The notes under the pieces were generated by a model. The model was not told the DNA's origin, did no database searches, and saw only the letters and a list, made by a program, of their open reading frames with translations. The translations under genes and the position numbers were made by a program. 11,423 nucleotides of DNA from an uncultured Bryobacterales bacterium (GTDB lineage: Bacteria; Acidobacteriota; Terriglobia; Bryobacterales; Bryobacteraceae): positions 8,419-19,841 of the forward strand of contig CALMAV010000306.1 of NCBI GenBank assembly GCA_937859895.1, written 5' to 3'. This document shows positions 1 through 6,718 of the stretch, piece by piece (positions within the stretch are counted from its first letter, which is position 1; each line of letters starts with the position of its first letter).

Positions 1-149
1 GCTATAACGCGACGAAAACCTAGCAACTCCACCTGTTCACCCCAGGTCGCCAGCCGCAGATGAATTTTTCCATCGTGGAACTGTGGCCTCCGATTGCAGG
101 CTGCAGCGCTAAGAGCGCTGGCGAGCAAAGTCCGGCGCGACAGAGGCAT
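1..149 (-). CDS. Exported sugar-binding lipoprotein of an ABC importer (N-terminal fragment)
   Basis: Reading the reverse strand from ATG at 149 gives 49 open codons running off the left edge. The N-terminus has a twin-arginine-like SRRTLL (residues 4-9), an Ala-rich hydrophobic stretch and Cys18 preceded by SAAA. This resembles a Tat/lipoprotein signal, although the -3 position is Ala rather than the preferred Leu. The mature start contains KIHLRLATWGEQVELLGFRR, which resembles the first beta-strand and helix of family 1 extracellular solute-binding proteins for sugars. Such proteins deliver oligosaccharides to an inner-membrane permease. The start codon lies 18 bases from the divergent ABC exporter start. 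No strong ribosome binding site is visible. Identification rests on about 30 mature residues, so another exported protein is possible. Confidence 0.62.
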   Translation of the reverse strand, partial: MPLSRRTLLASALSAAACNRRPQFHDGKIHLRLATWGEQVELLGFRRVI

Positions 150-167
150 CTCTACTAGGCTATAACT

Positions 168-1970
168 GTGGCCCTCCTATTTCACTATTTGAAAGACTAC
201 TGGCGTTTGGTCGTGCTTGCGCTGGTGCTGGCCACGGTGAACCAGGTTTTCTCGCTGCTGGATCCGCTGATTTTCCGGCACATCATCGACAGCTATGCGA
301 CTAAGTTTCACCAATACAGCACTGGGCAGTTTATCCGCGGTGTATTGCTGCTGCTCGGCGCAGCAGTAGGCGTTGCCTTTGTATCGCGGGTGGCGAAAAA
401 CTTCCAGGATTACTACGTTAATGTCGTGGTCCAACAAACGGGCGCCCGGCTCTATGCCGATGGGGTGGAACGCTCCCTTTCACTGCCGTATGCGGTGTTT
501 GAAGATCAGCGCAGCGGTGAAACGCTGGGTAAGTTGCAGAAGGTGCGGTCTGATGTAGAACGATTCATCACGGCGTTCGTTAACATCCTGTTTACCTCCT
601 TGATAGGCATCGTATTTGTCACCATCTATGCACTCCGCGTCGACTGGGTAATTGCACCTGCTTTCCTGCTGACTGTTCCCTTGCTGGGCGGGATCAGTTC
701 TGTTCTGAGTAAACGAATTAAGACAATCCAAAAGGTGATTGTGGCTGAGACGGCCGCGCTGGCTGGCTCGACTACGGAGTCGCTGCGCAATATTGAGCTC
801 GTCAAGACTCTGGGCTTAGCCAAGCAGGAGGTGCAGCGCCTCAACTCGACAACAGGAAAGATTCTCAAGCTCGAGCTAAAGAAGGTCCGCTATCTTCGGA
901 GCCTCGGTTTTCTGCAAGGAACTGCTGTGAATATGTTGCGCACCAGCATTCTATTTCTGATGCTGTATCTGATCTTTACGCAGCGCATCTCGATAGGCGA
1001 GTTCTTCTCATTGTTCATTTACTCTTTTTTTATCTTTGGTCCACTACAAGAGTTGGGGAACGTAATCAATATCTACCGTGAAGCTGAGGCCTCTCTCGCG
1101 GTGTTGGATGAGATACTCCGCATCCCGCCGGAAGCCAAGCCTGAGCATCCCGTTCCGCTAGGCCGGTTGGAGTCCCTGGCTTTCGACAATGTCACGTTTG
1201 AACATAGAACGGCAAGCCGTCCGGCTGTCGATGGTGTCAGCTTTAATCTTTCTGAAGGTGGAACAATCGCATTTGTTGGCCCGTCCGGAGCAGGCAAGAC
1301 AACATTGGTAAAGCTGCTGGTGGGATTGTACAGTCCGGCAACCGGGTCCGTGCGCTATAACGGGATCGACCGCGAGTTGATTGACCAGGATGAACTGCGC
1401 GTGCAAATTGGTTTCGTTACGCAAGACACGCAGCTGTTCTCCGGCACCATCCGCGAGAACCTGCTGTTTGTCCGACCAGGCGCAACGGATGAGGAGTGCC
1501 TGGAAGTTTTGCACAGAGCTGCTGCTGATTCCCTGCTGGCGCGCGCCGATAAGGGCTTGGACACGCTCATCGGAGAGGGCGGCGTCAAGGTTTCGGGCGG
1601 TGAGAAACAGCGACTTTCCATTGCCCGCGCACTGCTACGCCGGCCAAGGTTGCTGGTGTTCGACGAAGCCACTTCATCTCTTGATTCCATCACCGAAGAG
1701 GAGATCACGCGGACCATTCGAAATGTCGGTGAGCGGTCAGATGTAATGACGATTCTGATCGCGCACAGGCTTTCCACCATCATGCACGCTGAAACAATTT
1801 TCGTACTCGAGCGCGGAAAGATAGTAGAGCAGGGCAGCCATGCTGATCTAATTGCGCAACACGGTCTGTACTACGCGCTCTGGCGGCAGCAGATTGGAGA
1901 GCGCGGCTCGGAGGAATGGAAAGGCCTCTCCGATCCGCTTGCAATTACGCCCGGGGTGGTGGCTACTTAA
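168..1970 (+). CDS. ABC exporter half-transporter, fused permease and ATP-binding domains
   Basis: This 600-residue protein has the MsbA/LmrA/MdlB-type layout. A six-helix type 1 ABC exporter membrane domain occupies roughly residues 10-310 and a nucleotide-binding domain roughly 335-580. All ATPase motifs are present: Walker A GPSGAGKT (371-378), Q-loop Gln419, signature VSGGEKQR (475-482), Walker B RLLVFDEAT (494-502) with Asp499 and Glu500, D-loop SSLD and switch His533 in IAHRLST. It should act as a homodimer, or a heterodimer with a partner outside the window, in the inner membrane, using ATP to export a lipid, peptide or drug. The start is GTG at 168; no good Shine-Dalgarno is seen, but MALLFHYLKDYW is a typical family N-terminus. 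GH32 follows after 30 bases, so co-transcription is plausible. The substrate cannot be told from sequence. Confidence 0.93.
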   Translation: MALLFHYLKDYWRLVVLALVLATVNQVFSLLDPLIFRHIIDSYATKFHQYSTGQFIRGVLLLLGAAVGVAFVSRVAKNFQDYYVNVVVQQTGARLYADGVERSLSLPYAVFEDQRSGETLGKLQKVRSDVERFITAFVNILFTSLIGIVFVTIYALRVDWVIAPAFLLTVPLLGGISSVLSKRIKTIQKVIVAETAALAGSTTESLRNIELVKTLGLAKQEVQRLNSTTGKILKLELKKVRYLRSLGFLQGTAVNMLRTSILFLMLYLIFTQRISIGEFFSLFIYSFFIFGPLQELGNVINIYREAEASLAVLDEILRIPPEAKPEHPVPLGRLESLAFDNVTFEHRTASRPAVDGVSFNLSEGGTIAFVGPSGAGKTTLVKLLVGLYSPATGSVRYNGIDRELIDQDELRVQIGFVTQDTQLFSGTIRENLLFVRPGATDEECLEVLHRAAADSLLARADKGLDTLIGEGGVKVSGGEKQRLSIARALLRRPRLLVFDEATSSLDSITEEEITRTIRNVGERSDVMTILIAHRLSTIMHAETIFVLERGKIVEQGSHADLIAQHGLYYALWRQQIGERGSEEWKGLSDPLAITPGVVAT

Positions 1971-2000
1971 GGTTGGCTCTGCACATACAATCAACTCTTT

Positions 2001-3524
2001 ATGCTTAGAGTTGGTTTCCTGAGACTCGCCTTCATCCTTGGCTGTGCCCTGTGCCTGTCAGCGCAGGAGCAGTACCGTCCACAATTTCACTTTTCGCCTG
2101 AGAGGAATTGGACCAACGATCCGAACGGCCTCGTCTACTTCGACGGCGAGTACCACCTGTTTTTCCAATACAATCCGTTCGGAGATAAGTGGGGGCACAT
2201 GAGCTGGGGCCATGCCGTGAGCCGGGATTTACTCCATTGGACCCAGCTTCCGGTAGCGCTGCCGGAAGAGAACGGCGTGATGATCTTCACGGGCAGCACC
2301 GTTGTGGACAAAGCAAACACGAGTGGCTTCTGCACAGGAGGCAAGCCGTGTTTAGTGGCGGTCTATACGGGGCACACACCTGCGAGCAACGGGAAGAAAG
2401 CGCTTCAAACTCAGAACATTGCTTACAGCAACGACCGTGGGCGTACGTGGACCAAGTTCAGCCGCAATCCTGTTCTGGATCTGCATATGTCGGACTTCCG
2501 CGATCCTAAGGTGTTCTGGTCTGACGAGGGTAAACAATGGGTGATGGCCGTTGCCTTGCCCGATGACCACAAGGTTCAAATATACGGCTCACCGAACCTG
2601 AAAGATTGGAAGCAAATGAGCGACTTCGGTCCCGCAGGAGCCACCAGTGGACAGTGGGAGTGTCCCGAGCTTTTTCCCCTGCCGATTGAGAACGAAGCGG
2701 GCAGCCGGTGGGTGTTGAAGATTGGCTTGAATCCAGGTGCCTTGCAGGGTGGATCGGGCGAGCAGTACTTCATCGGGCGTTTCGATGGAACTCGATTCAT
2801 TAACGATAACGGGCCATCGCAGACCTTGTGGACTGACTACGGCAAGGACTGTTACTGCTCGCTTACATTCAACAATCTGCCAAAGACTCAGCCAGCCGTA
2901 ATGATGGGATGGATGGACAACTGGCAGTATGCGGCTGATCTGCCGACAGAGCCATGGCGCGGACAGATGACCATTCCGCGTAAACTTACGCTGCGTAAAA
3001 CTGCCGGTGGCTTGCGGTTGGTGCAGGAGCCGCTTGATGGGCTGAGCAGCTTGCGGCAGCAGGAACAGAGAGCAGCGGGCACAGCGGTCAGTGCTGTAAA
3101 TAAGTTGCTCTCCGGCCAGCAGTTATCCTCCCGGCACACTGCTGATATCAATGTTTCAATGGATCTGGGATCGGCCCAGGCGGTTGGTTTAAAGCTGTTA
3201 GATGCAGGCGGCAGTGAGACGAGGATTCACTTCGACCGCAGCTCGAATGAGATCTCTGTCGATCGCACCAAGTCGGGCGAGACTGGCTTCAGCAGAGAAT
3301 TTGTAGGGCGCGTGAAAGCCCCACTGAGACTTGAAGGTGCAACGCTGCGATTGCGTGTTCTGGTGGATGCCGATTCGATAGAGGTCTTTGCCGACGGGGG
3401 CCAGGTTGCCATCACCAGCCTGGTGTTTCCTCACTCCGGTGCCGAGACGCTGCAGGTGTTTGCCGAGGGTGGCGATCCCGGCAAAATCTCAGTCCAAAGC
3501 TGGATGTTGAACGCGAGGCGCTGA
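2001..3524 (+). CDS. Secreted glycoside hydrolase family 32 fructosidase (levanase/inulinase/invertase type)
   Basis: This 507-residue enzyme should hydrolyse terminal beta-fructosyl bonds in fructans or sucrose outside the cytoplasm. Residues 1-21 form a Sec signal peptide (LRLAFILGCALCLSA, then QEQY). The five-bladed propeller carries the full GH32 signature set: WTNDPNG with nucleophile Asp40, the WGHMSWGH block (64-71), IFTGS (95-99), FRDPK with transition-state stabiliser Asp168, and ECPEL with acid/base Glu220. The C-terminal beta-sandwich (about 350-505) includes the family-typical SIEVFADGG near 450. Length is normal for single-domain GH32. Exo-acting levanase, inulinase and invertase cannot be separated by eye. 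No clear ribosome binding site precedes ATG 2001, but the signal peptide begins exactly there. It follows the ABC exporter by 30 bases and may share its transcript; the nearby sugar-binding lipoprotein fits a fructan-use locus. Confidence 0.96.
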   Translation: MLRVGFLRLAFILGCALCLSAQEQYRPQFHFSPERNWTNDPNGLVYFDGEYHLFFQYNPFGDKWGHMSWGHAVSRDLLHWTQLPVALPEENGVMIFTGSTVVDKANTSGFCTGGKPCLVAVYTGHTPASNGKKALQTQNIAYSNDRGRTWTKFSRNPVLDLHMSDFRDPKVFWSDEGKQWVMAVALPDDHKVQIYGSPNLKDWKQMSDFGPAGATSGQWECPELFPLPIENEAGSRWVLKIGLNPGALQGGSGEQYFIGRFDGTRFINDNGPSQTLWTDYGKDCYCSLTFNNLPKTQPAVMMGWMDNWQYAADLPTEPWRGQMTIPRKLTLRKTAGGLRLVQEPLDGLSSLRQQEQRAAGTAVSAVNKLLSGQQLSSRHTADINVSMDLGSAQAVGLKLLDAGGSETRIHFDRSSNEISVDRTKSGETGFSREFVGRVKAPLRLEGATLRLRVLVDADSIEVFADGGQVAITSLVFPHSGAETLQVFAEGGDPGKISVQSWMLNARR

Positions 3525-3587
3525 CCTAGAGGGTCTTAATGCGCTCTGTTCACGATTACCGACATTCGACAGCCCTCAGTCGATGGC

Positions 3588-3611
3588 ACTTGTCCAGTAA
3601 CACAAGTTTTT
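3588..3611 (+). terminator. Weak candidate intrinsic terminator after GH32
   Basis: ACTTGT (3588-3593) and ACAAGT (3602-3607) form a 6-bp inverted repeat around an 8-base loop, and the run of T continues to 3611. The stem has only two G:C pairs, so it would be a weak terminator at best. Its place, 64 bases after the GH32 stop and before the efflux operon leader, is where one would be expected. Confidence 0.25.
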
Positions 3612-3636
3612 ACTAAAGCTCTCTCCAGCATCTGTC

Positions 3637-3690
3637 CTAGGTAGCAGCGCTTTTCTTAGCTACCTAGCAAAAGTAGCTATACTCTTTTAG
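3637..3690 (+). promoter_or_regulatory. Candidate operator and promoter of the efflux operon
   Basis: CTAGGTAGC (3637-3645) and GCTACCTAG (3659-3667) are a perfect 9-bp inverted repeat with a 13-base spacer. A third half-site GTAGCTA (3673-3679) pairs with TAGCTAC (3657-3663), so GTAGC/GCTAC motifs recur three times in 43 bases. TATACT (3678-3683) matches a sigma-70 -10 box at five of six positions; no convincing -35 is seen at 16-18 bases. An operator for a dimeric repressor (TetR, MarR or PadR type) overlapping the -35 region is inferred, as is usual for efflux operons. No regulator gene is in the window. The first repeat could alternatively act as an RNA hairpin, but it lacks a T tract. 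Confidence 0.42.
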
Positions 3691-3776
3691 ACGGCACGTG
3701 ACGTTGATTCGATGACTGCTTGCCACTCTACCAGTGCCGAGGCATGCATTGTTCTAATGAATGGTGTTTCCGAATT

Positions 3777-5207
3777 GTGAAAGGGTCGGTACGAGGTCTT
3801 TTTCTGTTTCTTTTCAGTACAGGGACCTGGGCGCAACAAGTGCCCTCATCACCTGATCGCATATGGCAGTCCCCTGCCGCGGGATCCTCGTTTCGGAAAC
3901 TGGCCAGTCGACTTAGAAACGACTTTAAGCTCTCACCCACAGAAATCTATTCACTGCCACAATTGATTGACATAGCCGAGCAGCAAAATCCGGAGACACG
4001 TGGTGCTTGGCAGTCAGCTAAAGAGCAGGCGGCTGCGCTGGGCATAGCTCGAAGTGAGCTCTACCCGACGCTGGCCGCTACCGCACTCGGGGAAACTTCG
4101 CGAACGGGAGTGTTACTTTTTAGCTCGTTCGTCAACCAGGTTCTAGGGTTCGGGGAAGGCGAGGTGACCCTGAGCTATACGGCGTTTGATTTCGGCGCCA
4201 GGCTGGATCGCATCGCCCGGGCGCGGGCTGATCTACTGTCAGCTAACTTCGGCTTTAACGACGTACACTTGCGCATCATCTTTCAGGTAATGAGGCTCTA
4301 CTACCAACTGTTGAATGCCAACGGCCAGCGGAGAGCGGCAGAGGCCAACCTGCAAAATGCGAGAGCCGTGGAAGAGGCGGCCCAAGCGCGTCTGGATCAT
4401 GGGCTAGCGACGCTGCCCGATGTATTAGAGGCTCGCAGCACCAGGGCGCAGGCCGAATACGATCTGCAAACAACCATTGGTTCGGAAGAGACAGCAAGCG
4501 GCGATTTAGCTACAACGCTGATGGCGGCGCCCTCATCGGAACTACACATTCAAGGAATTGATGCGATGAGCGTGCCGAAAGAACTCGGCGAAACAATTCA
4601 CGATCTAACGGCGCGGGCCCTTGAGCAGAGGCCGGACTTGCTAGCGCGGCTCGCGGAGATACAGGGTGCGGAAGCAGACATCCGGCAGGCGCGCTCGGCT
4701 TACTATCCGAACCTCGGCTTTCAAGGTCATTATGGCTTTTTGCGGGCTTACGGGCAGCAGACGCCACTTCCTGGCGCTTACGGAGGCGCGCCCGATTACG
4801 ACGCTCAACTGACCCTATCTTGGACCATCTTCGATGGAGGGCGGCGGCGCAATCAGGTAGAGCAATCCAGAAGCGCAGAAAAGGCGGCCGAAGCACGGGC
4901 GGAATCGACGCGAGACCAGGTGGCCGATGAGGTTTGGCGTGCTTATTCAAATGCCAAAACTGCGCTCCGTCAACAACAGTCGGCGACGGTGCTGCTGGAG
5001 GCTTCCAGCACGTCCTACAACGCTGCCTTTGAATCGTACAACCTGGGCGTGCGCAACCTCCTCGACGTGCTTTCAGCCCAGCGTGCATTAGCGCAGGCGC
5101 GTTCAGCGGATATCACGGCCCGAAGCCAGGTGCTAACTGATTTTGCAGATCTCGCTTATCGAACTGCCGACCTACTCCACAGGTCGAGGGGCACCACGAA
5201 GCCGTGA
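3777..5207 (+). CDS. TolC-like outer-membrane efflux channel (OEP family)
   Basis: This is the outer-membrane and periplasmic tunnel of a tripartite efflux pump, active as a trimer. It shows the internal duplication of the OEP family: one repeat begins around SLPQLIDIAEQQNPE and holds SELYPTLAATALGE, the second begins around LTARALEQRPDLLARLAE and holds SAYYPNLGFQGHYG. Both contain long Ala/Gln/Arg-rich helices that build the tunnel. The C-terminal segment AAFESYNLGVRNLLDVLSAQ is typical of the family. I chose GTG 3777 because it gives a compact signal peptide (MKGSVRGLFLFLFSTGTWA, then QQ) and a 476-residue protein. ATG 3744 and TTG 3720 are in frame upstream but would add a long, Cys-rich, poorly signal-like N-terminus. 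None has a good ribosome binding site. Its stop overlaps the next gene's GTG start by four bases. Confidence 0.94.
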   Translation: MKGSVRGLFLFLFSTGTWAQQVPSSPDRIWQSPAAGSSFRKLASRLRNDFKLSPTEIYSLPQLIDIAEQQNPETRGAWQSAKEQAAALGIARSELYPTLAATALGETSRTGVLLFSSFVNQVLGFGEGEVTLSYTAFDFGARLDRIARARADLLSANFGFNDVHLRIIFQVMRLYYQLLNANGQRRAAEANLQNARAVEEAAQARLDHGLATLPDVLEARSTRAQAEYDLQTTIGSEETASGDLATTLMAAPSSELHIQGIDAMSVPKELGETIHDLTARALEQRPDLLARLAEIQGAEADIRQARSAYYPNLGFQGHYGFLRAYGQQTPLPGAYGGAPDYDAQLTLSWTIFDGGRRRNQVEQSRSAEKAAEARAESTRDQVADEVWRAYSNAKTALRQQQSATVLLEASSTSYNAAFESYNLGVRNLLDVLSAQRALAQARSADITARSQVLTDFADLAYRTADLLHRSRGTTKP

Positions 5208-5470
5208 AGGGGAGAAAGAGTCTTTTCCCTCTGCTGCTATGGGGCGTCGTGCCTCTTTCGGGATGCACCCGGGCGCCTGCCTTTAACGTATTTGGATCGT
5301 ACTTTCCGGCTTGGATGGCTTGCATCATTTTAGCCATCGTACTGGCTGTCCTTGTACGAACGTTGGCTGTGCATTTGGGCCTTCAGGAGCAACTTGAGCC
5401 AGGCATTGTGACGTATCCGTCCCTAACGGCTTTCTTTTCGTTTGTTCTGTGGCTGGCTTTTTTCCGTTAA
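5204..5470 (+). CDS. Small YtcA-like membrane lipoprotein of the efflux operon
   Basis: This 88-residue protein resembles the YtcA family, whose E. coli member is encoded beside mdtN-mdtO-mdtP. Residues 1-21 form a lipoprotein signal with lipobox LSGC (Cys21). Two hydrophobic segments follow, about 33-55 (beginning GSYFPAWMAC, the most family-like part) and about 70-87 (ending FVLWLAFF). The role of YtcA proteins is not established; close linkage suggests a small inner-membrane or periplasm-facing accessory of the pump. The GTG start overlaps the TolC stop in a GTGA arrangement, implying translational coupling, and AAGGGGAG lies just inside the gene. The adaptor gene begins nine bases after the stop. 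Family assignment is from remembered sequence similarity, not a search. Confidence 0.82.
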   Translation: MKGRKSLFPLLLWGVVPLSGCTRAPAFNVFGSYFPAWMACIILAIVLAVLVRTLAVHLGLQEQLEPGIVTYPSLTAFFSFVLWLAFFR

Positions 5471-5479
5471 GGGATGGAC

Positions 5480-6718
5480 ATGGCAGACGATAACGGTGGG
5501 AAACCGAAGAAGAAGTTCAGAGTTCCTGTCATCCCGGCACTGATCGTAGTAGCTGCCAGCCTGACTGGGACGGTGGTGATCCATTCAATCAATACGGAGC
5601 CGCGCACCGATGACGCGGAGGTGTTTGCAAACTTCATCGGCATGGCACCGTTAGTTGAGGGGCCGGTAGCCAGACTGGCAGTGCGCGACAACCAATTGGT
5701 TAAAAAAGGCGAGCTTTTGCTCGAGATCGATGACGCGCCCTACCTGTACTCGCTGCAAAACGCGAAAGCAGAACAAGCTGTGCTGGAGGGCCAGATTGCA
5801 AATGAGCAGCGTCACATTGAGTCGCAGACCAGCGCTGCGGCAGCAGCCGAGGCGGCGACGCGAAGCGCCCGGGCCGGCCTTGCGCAATCAGAGGCGATGA
5901 TTAATCAAGCGCGGGCCGATGTCAGTCACTCTGAAGCTGCGATAAAACAGGCAAGAGCGGAGTGGGAGTATGCAAACAACAACTACTTGCGGCTTCAGCC
6001 ACTCTTGGCCAAGCAGTTCGTCACGGTCGATCAGGTGGATCAGGCGCGCTCACTGGCGCGGGCCAGAGAGGAGGAAATTCGCCAAGCCGATGCGCAGCTC
6101 AACCTGTCGAAAGCGCGCCTGGTGTCAGCCTTTGCCGGACAGCAGCAATCGGTGGCAGGGGTGGAGCAGAGTGGCGCGCAGGCAACGCAGTCGCAGAATT
6201 CCATAAGTCTGCTATCCCCGCTCCTGGCGCAACGGGGAAGCCGCGCGGCAGCAGTCCGCACGGCCCAATACAACTATGACAAGTGCCGCGTGTATGCACC
6301 TTTTGACGCACGAGTGACAAATCTGACGATCTCCGAAGGAGCTTACGCGCGTGTCGGGCAGCAACTCTTCACCATGATCGATACGCGGACCTGGTGGGTG
6401 ATTGCCAATTACCGCGAGACGCAACTTCAGAATATTCGTCCAGGGATGTACGCCGACGTCTATGTTCTGTCGAAAGCGAATAAACATTTCAGCGGAGTCG
6501 TGGACAGCACGGCTTATGGAGTCGCGCTGGATCCAGCGGTGGTGGGGACTACTGGAACGGGCTTACCCGACGCACAACGCACGTTGAACTGGGTACATCT
6601 GGCCTCGCGTTACCCGGTACGAGTGCGGATTGAAGAGCCGGTGAGTGACTTACTACGAATCGGAGAGAACGCGGTGGTTATTGTACGAGGTGATCGTCCA
6701 ACCCACGAGTCGCAATAA
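5480..6718 (+). CDS. HlyD-family periplasmic adaptor (EmrA/MdtN-like membrane fusion protein)
   Basis: This protein would link the inner-membrane pump component to the TolC-like channel. A basic N-terminus (KPKKKFR) precedes one membrane anchor at about residues 15-35. The family-typical TDDAEV (43-48) follows, then the first half of a biotinyl-lipoyl-like domain (EGPVARLAVRDNQLVKKGE), a long Ala/Gln/Glu-rich coiled coil (about 90-250), and the returning lipoyl half and barrel domain (VYAPFDARVTNL near 274; GMYADVYVL near 320). I prefer ATG 5480 because AAGGG (5469-5473) sits six bases upstream of it. ATG 5474 would place that Shine-Dalgarno directly against the start codon. The resulting 412 residues are normal for the family. 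Its TAA shares one base with the next gene's ATG. Confidence 0.94.
   Translation: MADDNGGKPKKKFRVPVIPALIVVAASLTGTVVIHSINTEPRTDDAEVFANFIGMAPLVEGPVARLAVRDNQLVKKGELLLEIDDAPYLYSLQNAKAEQAVLEGQIANEQRHIESQTSAAAAAEAATRSARAGLAQSEAMINQARADVSHSEAAIKQARAEWEYANNNYLRLQPLLAKQFVTVDQVDQARSLARAREEEIRQADAQLNLSKARLVSAFAGQQQSVAGVEQSGAQATQSQNSISLLSPLLAQRGSRAAAVRTAQYNYDKCRVYAPFDARVTNLTISEGAYARVGQQLFTMIDTRTWWVIANYRETQLQNIRPGMYADVYVLSKANKHFSGVVDSTAYGVALDPAVVGTTGTGLPDAQRTLNWVHLASRYPVRVRIEEPVSDLLRIGENAVVIVRGDRPTHESQ

Noticed and set aside
1355..1783. 142-codon minus-strand reading frame
   Set aside because: It is antisense to the ABC ATPase domain, Ser/Arg-rich and without recognisable features.
3524..3537. GACC-TAGAG-GGTC inverted repeat after the GH32 stop
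   Set aside because: Four-base stem without a T tract; too short to support a terminator.
4510..5088. 192-codon minus-strand reading frame
   Set aside because: It lies antisense to the well-supported TolC-like gene and its product is Arg/Pro/Ala/Ser-rich with no motifs, as expected for a codon-bias shadow.
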